5,510 nucleotides of DNA. Source: Gemmatimonadales bacterium. Lineage in GTDB: Bacteria > Gemmatimonadota > Gemmatimonadetes > Gemmatimonadales > GWC2-71-9. The stretch spans positions 1 through 5,510 of the forward strand of contig JACDDX010000134.1 of assembly GCA_013816685.1 (NCBI GenBank), given 5' to 3'. The translations under genes and the position numbers were made by a program. The stretch's first letter is position 1, and every line of letters begins with the position of its first letter. Positions 1-4,755 of this stretch are shown piece after piece. The notes under the pieces were generated by a model that saw only the letters and a program-made list of their open reading frames with translations, did not search any database and was not told the DNA's origin.

Positions 1-12
1 TCCATCGGCGTC

Positions 13-1341
13 TCAGGCGACGCCTGCCGTAGTGCCGCGCGCAGGACGCGTGGCCGGGGTCGTGGCGCCGAGCGCCTGGTCGAGGTCCGCGATGAGGTCG
101 CCGACGTCTTCGAGGCCGACCGAAAGCCGCACCAGCTCGGGGGTCACCCCGGAGGCCTGCTGCTGCTCCGCCGTGAGCTGCTCGTGCGTGGTGGACGCGG
201 GATGGATGATCGGCGACTTGGCGTCCCCGACGTTGGCCAGCAGCGAGAAAAGCTCCGTCCGATCGATGACGCTCCTGGCTGCGGCATGGCCGCCCTTCAC
301 GCCGAACGTCAGGATGCCTCCGAAGCCGCCCTTCAGGTACTTCACCGCATTCCGGTGCTCCGGATGCGAGTCGAGCCCGGGGTATGAAACCCACTCGACC
401 CGGGCATCCCTGGACAGCCACCGGGCGACGGACATAGCATTTTCCGAATGCCGCTGCATGCGGAGGGGAAGCGTCTCCAGTCCTTGCAGAAAGAGAAACG
501 AATTGAACGGTGAGAGCGCAGGTCCAAGGTCGCGAAGGAGTTGTACGCGGAGCTTGATGATGAACGCGAGCTCCTTGAACGCCTCGGTGTAGACCAGTCC
601 ATGGTAGGACGGGTCCGGCGCGCTGAACTCCGGAAACCGTGCGCGCGACGTGGCGCTCGCCCAGTCGAACTGGCCAGCGTCAACGACCACACCCCCGATT
701 GCCGTCCCGTGCCCGCCGATCCACTTGGTGGCGGAATGGACCACGATGTCCGCGCCATACTGGATGGGGCGGCACAACGTGGCGGCCCCGAAGGTGTTGT
801 CCACGACCAGCGGAATGCCCGACCCATGCGCGACCTCGGCCAGGGCCTCCAGATCGGGAACGTCGAGCCTGGGGTTGCCGATCGTCTCCACGAAGATGAG
901 ACGCGTCCGATCGTCAATTGCCGCGCGCACACGCTCAAGGTCATGGATATCGACGAAGCGGGACTGGATGCCCCATTTCGGCAACGAGTAGGCGAAGAGG
1001 TTGTGGGTTCCTCCGTAGAGGGTCTGAGACGAGACGAGGTTGTCGCCAGCCCGGCAGAGGTTCAGGATGGTGAGCGTCGTCGCCGACTGCCCGCTCGCCG
1101 TCGCCAATGCCGCGGCGCCCCCTTCCAGCGCGGCCACCCGCTTCTCGAACACGTCGTTGGTCGGGTTCATGATGCGGGTGTAGATGTTCCCAAACTCCCG
1201 CAGCCCAAACAGACTTGCGGCGTGGGCGGTGTCGTTGAACACGTAGCTGGTCGTCGCGTAAATCGGGACGGCGCGGGCGTTCGTGGCCGGATCGACCGTC
1301 TGTCCGGCGTGAAGGGCCAGCGTATCCGGATGGTAGGGCAT
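13..1341 (-). CDS. metY: O-acetylhomoserine sulfhydrylase (O-acetylhomoserine aminocarboxypropyltransferase), PLP enzyme
   Basis: A 442-residue Cys/Met-metabolism PLP enzyme, the usual length for long-form MetY. The family makes homocysteine from O-acetylhomoserine and sulfide (direct sulfhydrylation) in the cytoplasm. Visible landmarks: N-terminal LALHAGQ; YTRIMNPT (54-61), whose Tyr and Arg contact the PLP phosphate of the neighbouring subunit; LEGG (72-75); SGQSA (83-87); DNTF (181-184), with the Asp that binds the pyridine nitrogen; HSATKWIGGHG (202-212), with the PLP lysine at K206; and RLSVGLED (405-412). The C-terminal tail after about 425 is Ala/Thr-rich. The ATG at 1341 is chosen because AGGAG lies 6 nt upstream (1348-1352) and family homology begins exactly there. 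The frame stays open to a TTG at 1518, but that stretch is leader RNA. The gene stands alone in the window with a structured leader that probably senses SAM and cysteine. Cystathionine gamma-synthase or MetZ are less likely given the length and the FGLREFGNIYTRI segment. Confidence 0.95.
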   Translation of the reverse strand: MPYHPDTLALHAGQTVDPATNARAVPIYATTSYVFNDTAHAASLFGLREFGNIYTRIMNPTNDVFEKRVAALEGGAAALATASGQSATTLTILNLCRAGDNLVSSQTLYGGTHNLFAYSLPKWGIQSRFVDIHDLERVRAAIDDRTRLIFVETIGNPRLDVPDLEALAEVAHGSGIPLVVDNTFGAATLCRPIQYGADIVVHSATKWIGGHGTAIGGVVVDAGQFDWASATSRARFPEFSAPDPSYHGLVYTEAFKELAFIIKLRVQLLRDLGPALSPFNSFLFLQGLETLPLRMQRHSENAMSVARWLSRDARVEWVSYPGLDSHPEHRNAVKYLKGGFGGILTFGVKGGHAAARSVIDRTELFSLLANVGDAKSPIIHPASTTHEQLTAEQQQASGVTPELVRLSVGLEDVGDLIADLDQALGATTPATRPARGTTAGVA

Positions 1342-1347
1342 GAACGG

Positions 1348-1352
1348 CTCCT
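1348..1352 (-). promoter_or_regulatory. Ribosome binding site of metY
   Basis: On the minus strand AGGAG sits 6 nt before the ATG at 1341. It decides the start: the 59 extra in-frame codons upstream (to 1518) have no family similarity and run through the terminator-like hairpin and the small leader ORF. Confidence 0.85.
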
Positions 1353-1377
1353 GGTGATGGTCGATCAAGGCGCGAAA

Positions 1378-1411
1378 GAGGCCCGGCTCACGTGGAAGTG
1401 GTCCGGGCCTC
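1378..1411 (-). terminator. Attenuator hairpin upstream of metY
   Basis: On the minus strand GAGGCCCGG and CCGGGCCTC form a perfect 9-bp GC-rich stem around a 16-nt loop, directly followed by TTTCG. It lies 26 nt after the stop of the Cys-rich leader ORF and 36 nt before the metY start, the position expected of a leader attenuator. The T-run is only three bases, so termination may be weak or need a factor; the hairpin might act on translation instead. The base just 5' of the left arm continues a CCCCG segment (1411-1415) that can pair with CGGGG at 1482-1486, which would compete with this stem. The pairings are seen; the role is inferred. Confidence 0.55.
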
Positions 1412-1436
1412 GGGGCTTTGTGCTGATCGGGATCGG

Positions 1437-1538
1437 TCAGGCTGTCCCGGGTCTCCGCACGCACGCCGAACGCGCCGTCCACCCCGTGCCGGGGCAACAG
1501 ATCGTCATTCGACAACAACAGCCGCGGACACTGTTCAC
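1437..1538 (-). CDS. Cys-rich leader peptide (33 aa) of a putative cysteine attenuator
   Basis: A 33-codon ORF starting at GTG (1536-1538) and ending in TGA (1437-1439). GAGGAG (1545-1550) lies 6 nt upstream, as good a ribosome binding site as that of metY. Six of 33 residues are Cys: three consecutive TGT codons at 7-9, a TGT-TGC pair at 14-15, and one at 26. TGT is normally disfavoured at this G+C content, so three in a row is striking. Codon 15 overlaps the left arm of a small hairpin (CCCCG-GCA-CGGGG, 1482-1494). The right arm of that hairpin can instead pair with the base of the terminator-like hairpin at 1378-1411. This is the geometry of a leader peptide whose translation rate controls attenuation, here by Cys-tRNA supply. 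There is no homology support, and the ORF could be chance; the ribosome binding site, Cys runs, stop position and downstream hairpin together argue for function. Confidence 0.55.
   Translation of the reverse strand: MNSVRGCCCRMTICCPGTGWTARSACVRRPGTA
1482..1494 (-). promoter_or_regulatory. Small hairpin in the leader ORF, candidate attenuator 1:2 stem
   Basis: On the minus strand CCCCG (1490-1494) and CGGGG (1482-1486) form a 5-bp stem with a GCA loop. The first C is the last base of leader Cys codon 15. A ribosome held at codons 14-15 would cover the left arm and free CGGGGT to pair with GCCCCG (1411-1416), which touches the terminator stem. The pairing options are seen; the switching is inference. 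Confidence 0.4.
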
Positions 1539-1544
1539 TCGCTG

Positions 1545-1550
1545 CTCCTC
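1545..1550 (-). promoter_or_regulatory. Ribosome binding site of the Cys-rich leader ORF
   Basis: GAGGAG on the minus strand, 6 nt before the GTG at 1538. It lies only 4 nt beyond the 3' arm of the 1555-1596 hairpin, so that hairpin could influence access to it. Confidence 0.5.
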
Positions 1551-1554
1551 AATT

Positions 1555-1596
1555 CGTTCTGGGGCGATGCACGTCGTCGGGCGATGCCCCCGAACG
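1555..1596 (-). promoter_or_regulatory. GC-rich hairpin B in the metY leader
   Basis: On the minus strand an 11-nt arm (CGTTC, G, GGGGC; 1586-1596) pairs with GCCCC, A, GAACG (1555-1565). This gives 10 base pairs with one G-A mismatch around a 20-nt loop. There is no T-tract after it; the leader-ORF ribosome binding site follows at once. The GGGGGCA of its 5' arm can alternatively pair with TGCCCCCC of hairpin A, so the two structures can exchange partners. The role is unknown; part of an expression platform is plausible. Confidence 0.45.
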
Positions 1597-1601
1597 CATG
1601 A

Positions 1602-1630
1602 TGCCCCCCGGCCTGTCAGCGCGGGGGGCA
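1602..1630 (-). promoter_or_regulatory. GC-rich hairpin A in the metY leader
   Basis: TGCCCCCCG and CGGGGGGCA form a perfect 9-bp stem with an 11-nt loop (1611-1621). It starts just after the CTAAAG/CGCCGGAG segment of the riboswitch-like element. No T-run follows, so it is not a standard intrinsic terminator. Given its position it may belong to the riboswitch expression platform together with hairpin B. Confidence 0.45.
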
Positions 1631-1633
1631 ATG

Positions 1634-1717
1634 CTCCGGCGCTTTAGCTCTTTGGTTCGCCCCAGCGGGTCGCCGGAGACTGGCGGGAGCAAGTGGCCTC
1701 TAAATGCACCGCCGTCG
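1634..1717 (-). ncRNA. SAM-II-like riboswitch (long-loop variant), candidate
   Basis: At the predicted 5' end of the metY transcript. Read on the minus strand: GAC-GGCGG (1709-1716) pairs with CCGCC-A-GTC (1678-1686), an 8-bp P1 with one bulged A. The loop begins TGCATTT (1702-1708) and carries CTTGCTC (1687-1693). Further on comes GAGCTAAAG (1642-1650), whose GAGC can pair with GCTC of the loop as a pseudoknot. The pattern GGTG-ATTT, CTTGC, P1 closure, then GCTAAAG is the order of conserved elements in SAM-II (the alphaproteobacterial metA motif). SAM-II typically sits upstream of sulfhydrylation or SAM-synthesis genes. Deviations: an extra C in GGTGCATTT, and about 27 nt more than usual between P1 and GCTAAAG, containing a small hairpin. 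An 8-bp repeat (CTCCGGCG 1671-1678 / CGCCGGAG 1634-1641) offers a competing fold. The match is by eye, not by covariance model. Confidence 0.55.
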
Positions 1718-1722
1718 AGCAA

Positions 1723-1751
1723 ATCCTAAGAGCCGGGAGCGGGGGTGTCAA
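1723..1751 (-). promoter_or_regulatory. Sigma70-type promoter of the metY leader transcript
   Basis: On the minus strand a perfect -35 TTGACA (1746-1751), a 17-bp spacer and -10 TAGGAT (1723-1728, four of six consensus bases). The start of transcription would fall near 1715-1716, exactly where the riboswitch P1 stem begins, giving a leader of about 375 nt before metY. The agreement between promoter and RNA element supports both. The region also falls within the rejected upstream extension of yajQ. Confidence 0.75.
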
Positions 1752-1765
1752 GCCGTGCCCGCCGC

Positions 1766-1794
1766 TTGCTGGCTGTGACCGGGCGGATTACGCT
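1766..1794 (+). promoter_or_regulatory. Candidate promoter of yajQ (leaderless start)
   Basis: TTGCTG (1766-1771), 17-bp spacer, TACGCT (1789-1794). The -10 box is only a partial match. Transcription would begin about 1801-1802, at the yajQ ATG itself, and no Shine-Dalgarno sequence precedes that ATG, so a leaderless mRNA is plausible. Its -35 box lies 14 bp from the -35 box of the metY promoter on the other strand. Confidence 0.35.
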
Positions 1795-1801
1795 TTCGCG
1801 C

Positions 1802-2305
1802 ATGGCCTCCAACCCTTCGTTCGACGTGTCCACCGGCGCGGATCTGCAGGAAGTCGACAACGCCGTCAATCAGGCGTTGAAGGAGATCCAGCAGCGGTAC
1901 GACTTCAAGGGCACCGATTGCTCCATAGAGTTCGATCGCGAGAAGGCCGAGATCCGCCTCGCGGCCGACGACGAGTTCCGGATGGATGCGCTGTACGACG
2001 TGCTGCAGGGTAAGCTGATCAATCGAGGCGTCCCGGTGAAGAACCTTACCCTCGGCGATATCGTTCAGGGATCGGGGCAGTCGGTGCGGCGCACCGTCTC
2101 GCTGGCGCAGGGCATCCCTACCGACATCGCCCGGAAGATCGTCAAGTCCGTAAAAGACGCGGGATTCAAGAAGACCCAGGCGTCCATCCAGGGCGACGAG
2201 GTTCGGGTAACGGCCCCGTCGCGCGACGACCTGCAGAGTGTCATCGCCCACCTTCGCGGGCAGGACTTCGGTCTCGAGCTCAAGTTTGGCAATTATCGCG
2301 GCTAG
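1802..2305 (+). CDS. yajQ: YajQ family (UPF0234) nucleotide-binding protein
   Basis: A 167-residue protein, close to the usual ~163 of YajQ, with two ferredoxin-like (RRM-like) halves. Hallmarks: N-terminal PSFDVSTGADLQEVDNAV (5-22); RYDFKG (32-37); EIRLAADDEFRMDALYDVLQGKL; then the second half with RRTVSLAQGIP, ARKIVKSVKDAGFKKTQASI, a D-EVRVT strand and a C-terminal helix and strand ending FGNYRG. Members bind cyclic di-GMP in Xanthomonas and Pseudomonas, and nucleotides or RNA in other work; the role here is inferred. The protein is cytoplasmic, with no signal peptide or membrane segment. The ATG at 1802 is chosen because homologues start with this M-x-S-x-PSFD region. An in-frame GTG at 1745 has a possible GGGAG site but would translate the promoter region. 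The next gene overlaps its end, so the two are probably co-transcribed. Confidence 0.9.
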   Translation: MASNPSFDVSTGADLQEVDNAVNQALKEIQQRYDFKGTDCSIEFDREKAEIRLAADDEFRMDALYDVLQGKLINRGVPVKNLTLGDIVQGSGQSVRRTVSLAQGIPTDIARKIVKSVKDAGFKKTQASIQGDEVRVTAPSRDDLQSVIAHLRGQDFGLELKFGNYRG

Positions 2306-3677
2306 CACCGCCCGGGTCGCCGCCCGACGCATTGCGGGGCGAGCGGCGGCTGCGGTGCTGCTCGCCGCCGGAAGCTGCATCCGAACCGAGGCTCCCGGCT
2401 CGCCCGGAGTCGAACCCGCTCCGGTGCCCACCACCGCCTCGCCGCCAACCCCGGCCCGGCCCACCGCCGCACCGCCAGCCACCGCGCCTCCCGCGACCGA
2501 GCCTGGGCCGCCCGCGGCTGAACTCCGGAACGATCCCGAGATACGCGTCGGGCTCATGGTCGGCGCGGCATCGGTGCGTGTGGATGCAGATGCGCCGCTC
2601 GTCCTCGCGGGTCCGGACGGCACGCGGCTCGCCACGATCAGCACCGGCGGGATCTGGCGGGTCACTGTCTCCGGCGCCGGGCTGCTGGCCTCCGGCCTGT
2701 CGGGTACGGGTCAGGCAGCCAACACCCGATTCGAGCTGGGTGCTGCGGACGGCCACGCGCCGGTGCGGGTGAATGGCCGGCCGTTTCGCGGCAGCCTCGA
2801 GCTGTTCCGCGATCGCACCGGCATCACTGTGGTCAACCGGGTCGGCCTCGAGAACTACCTGGCGGGCGTCGTGAGCGCGGAGATGGGGCGCCGGGCACCG
2901 GAAGACGAGGAGGCACTCAAGGCACAGGCCGTTGTCTCCCGAACCTATGCGCGGCGCGGCGCCGGCCGGCGCCAGGTGGATGGCTTCGACCTGTACGCCA
3001 CCGTGGCCGATCAGGTGTATGGCGGGATGGCCGCCGAGACATTCGAAGGCAACGAGGCGGTGCGGAGTACGCGCGGATTGATCGTCGCGTGGGACGGGGC
3101 GCCGATCGACGCGTTCTTCTACTCGACCTGCGGCGGGCGGACCGCCGAAGGCACGGAGGTCTTTCGGGCCGCATCCCGTCCCTATCTGCGCTCCGTATCT
3201 GATCTCGCGGGTAATGGCTCGGCCTATTGCAGCCTCTCTCCACGGTTTCGCTGGCGCGAGGAATGGTCCGGGGACGCGCTGCGTCGCGCCCTCGGCCGGA
3301 CGATTCCGTCACTGCCGGGCCGCGCAGGAACGGTGGTGCGCGAGGTGCGCGACGTTCGAGTTGGGAGCCGGGCGGGCAGCGGACGAGTGGCAGAGCTGAT
3401 CGTCGCGCTGGACCGGGAGACCATCGCGGTGGACGGGCCCGGCGTGCGGCGCGTGCTCGCCACGGCCTCCGGCGATCCGCTGCGCAGCAACCTCTTCACG
3501 CTCACCGTCTCACGCGCAGGCGAAGAGGTGAGCCGGATGGTGGCGGACGGCTCCGGCGCCGGCCATGGCGTCGGATTCTGCCAGTGGGGCGCCGTCGGTC
3601 GATCGAGGGCAGGGCAGCGCTATCCGGAGATTCTGTCCGCCTATTATCCGGGAACCCAGCTCCAGCGGCTCTACTGA
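2286..3677 (+). CDS. SpoIID/LytB-domain protein, exported or membrane-anchored (start uncertain)
   Basis: About 463 residues. An N-terminal basic stretch (ARRIAGR) and hydrophobic core (AAAAVLLAAGSC, 20-31) look like a signal sequence; C31 could be a lipidated Cys, but the lipobox (LAAGSC) is poor. A Pro/Ala/Thr-rich linker (about 36-78) follows, then the SpoIID region. Motifs: VGLENYLAGVVSAEMG (186-201), with the Glu of SAEM matching the catalytic Glu of SpoIID; EALKAQAVVSRTYA (209-222); FFYSTCGG (277-284); GAGHGVGFCQWGA (424-436); and ILSAYYPGT (449-457). SpoIID is a lytic transglycosylase acting on peptidoglycan glycan chains lacking stem peptides; LytB relatives enhance amidase. Envelope remodelling is therefore likely, and it does not imply sporulation. 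The start is unclear: TTG at 2286 (overlapping yajQ by 20 nt) gives the most natural signal peptide; GTG at 2238 adds 16 residues. Neither has a strong ribosome binding site, so coupling to yajQ is likely. Another 43 nt separates it from the next gene. Confidence 0.85.
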   Translation: MAIIAASTARVAARRIAGRAAAAVLLAAGSCIRTEAPGSPGVEPAPVPTTASPPTPARPTAAPPATAPPATEPGPPAAELRNDPEIRVGLMVGAASVRVDADAPLVLAGPDGTRLATISTGGIWRVTVSGAGLLASGLSGTGQAANTRFELGAADGHAPVRVNGRPFRGSLELFRDRTGITVVNRVGLENYLAGVVSAEMGRRAPEDEEALKAQAVVSRTYARRGAGRRQVDGFDLYATVADQVYGGMAAETFEGNEAVRSTRGLIVAWDGAPIDAFFYSTCGGRTAEGTEVFRAASRPYLRSVSDLAGNGSAYCSLSPRFRWREEWSGDALRRALGRTIPSLPGRAGTVVREVRDVRVGSRAGSGRVAELIVALDRETIAVDGPGVRRVLATASGDPLRSNLFTLTVSRAGEEVSRMVADGSGAGHGVGFCQWGAVGRSRAGQRYPEILSAYYPGTQLQRLY

Positions 3678-3720
3678 TGCTGGCGGCGGGCACCCCGCGG
3701 GCCCTGAAAGGGGACACGAC

Positions 3721-4755
3721 ATGACGGCGACGCGGATCGGGACCAACGGCGAGCGGCTCCGGGTCGGCATCGTCGGCGCAGGGGCCATCACTCAGGTGGC
3801 GCATCTGCCGGTGGTGAAGAAGATCCGGGAAGTCGAGGTTCATGCACTCTGTGATCCGGACACGCCGAAGGTGCGCGCCCTCGCGGAGCGGTTCGGGGTC
3901 AAGAACACCTTCGACGACATCGAGGACCTGCTGCGCTTCGACCCGCTGGACGCGGTGGTCATCTGCTCGCCGACCCATCTGCACGAAGCCCATATCATCG
4001 CGGCGCTGTCGGCGGGCGTGCACGTGCTGGTCGAGAAGCCGCTCGCGATGAGCGCCGCGAGCGTGCAGCGGATCGTGCGCGCGGCCGAGAAGCGGAATCG
4101 TGTGCTCATGGTGGGGATGAATCACCGCTACCGCTCCGACGTGCAGACCGTGCGGAGCTTCGTGCAAAGCGGAGAGCTGGGTGCGGTCGAGAGTATTCGC
4201 GGGAGCTGGCATGTCTTCCGGCCCAGCCGTGCGCAGCTCGGCTGGCGGCAGCGGCGCGACCAGGCCGGTGGTGGGGCAATGCTGGACCTCGGTCTCTCCA
4301 TCATCGATCTGGGGCTCTGGTTCGCCGGTAACGCGGCGCCGACGCGGGTCAGCGCCAGCCTCGATCCGGGCGTCAAGGAGAGGGCGGTGGAGCAGTCGGG
4401 CAGCGCGTTCGTCGTCTGCGAAAATGGTGTATCGGTGTTCGTGGACGTGACCTGGCATCACCTGGGCGAGGGCGAGCGCTTCGGCGTCGGGGTCCGGGGG
4501 ACCAAGGGCACCGCGGGCATCAACCCATTGAACGTGTGGAAGGAGTTGCATGGCGTGCCGGTGGACGTGTCGCCGACCGGATCCGGGAACCGGGAGAACG
4601 CCTTTACCGCCAGCTACCGCGCCGAGTGGGCGCACTTCCAGGCGGTCATCAGCGGCGAGGCGAAAGCGCGCTCGCTGTCCGAACATCTCGTGCTGCACCG
4701 TGTGCTCGACGCGATTTACAAGTCGTCCGCGGATGGGCGGGACGTCACCCTGTGA
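3721..4755 (+). CDS. Gfo/Idh/MocA family NAD(P)-dependent oxidoreductase, catalytic His replaced
   Basis: A 344-residue two-domain dehydrogenase. The N-terminal Rossmann fold shows VGIVGAGAITQVAHLP (15-30), an acidic residue at the second strand end (ALCDPD, 42-47), VVICSPTHLHEAH (79-91) and the LVEKP signature (103-107) with K106. The C-terminal half has the GGGAMLDLGLSIIDLGLW segment (183-200). In inositol dehydrogenase-type members this segment carries a D-x-x-x-H pair as catalytic residues; here D189 is present but the His position is S193. The family oxidises or reduces sugars, inositols and related polyols; the substrate here cannot be told. No signal peptide, so cytoplasmic. AAGGGGA (3708-3714) ends 6 nt before the ATG and decides this start over in-frame codons back to 3565, which overlap the SpoIID gene. 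It follows that gene by 43 nt and overlaps the next by 4 nt, consistent with one operon. Confidence 0.9.
   Translation: MTATRIGTNGERLRVGIVGAGAITQVAHLPVVKKIREVEVHALCDPDTPKVRALAERFGVKNTFDDIEDLLRFDPLDAVVICSPTHLHEAHIIAALSAGVHVLVEKPLAMSAASVQRIVRAAEKRNRVLMVGMNHRYRSDVQTVRSFVQSGELGAVESIRGSWHVFRPSRAQLGWRQRRDQAGGGAMLDLGLSIIDLGLWFAGNAAPTRVSASLDPGVKERAVEQSGSAFVVCENGVSVFVDVTWHHLGEGERFGVGVRGTKGTAGINPLNVWKELHGVPVDVSPTGSGNRENAFTASYRAEWAHFQAVISGEAKARSLSEHLVLHRVLDAIYKSSADGRDVTL

Noticed and set aside
1342..1518. N-terminal extension of MetY from a TTG at 1518
   Set aside because: MetY homology starts at the 1341 ATG with its own AGGAG; the extension would run through the attenuator hairpin and overlaps the Cys-rich leader ORF in another frame.
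1411..1538. T-box riboswitch as an explanation of the metY leader
   Set aside because: No TGGNACC-type antiterminator bulge or Stem I specifier pattern was found; the Cys codons lie in a translated ORF with its own ribosome binding site instead.
1561..1587. Direct repeat GGGCGATGC (1562-1570 and 1579-1587)
   Set aside because: Only two 9-nt copies, lying within the paired arm and loop of hairpin B; more likely a by-product of that structure than an operator, although a regulator site cannot be excluded.
541..1647. 368-codon plus-strand open frame opposite metY and its leader
   Set aside because: It is antisense to a clearly recognisable MetY, has an atypical Arg/Val/Gly-rich composition with no domain motif, and arises from the high G+C content.
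1748..2665. 305-codon minus-strand open frame opposite yajQ
   Set aside because: It is a shadow of yajQ and of the Pro/Ala linker of the SpoIID gene, with low-complexity Gly/Ala runs and no motif.
3686..3698. GCGGG-CAC-CCCGC hairpin between the SpoIID and Gfo/Idh genes as a terminator
   Set aside because: Only 5 bp, no T-run, and the downstream gene follows in the same direction within 43 nt, so a terminator is unlikely.
3502..4698. 398-codon minus-strand open frame opposite the SpoIID and Gfo/Idh genes
   Set aside because: The plus strand has strong family motifs throughout; the antisense translation is His/Arg/Pro-rich without any recognisable domain.
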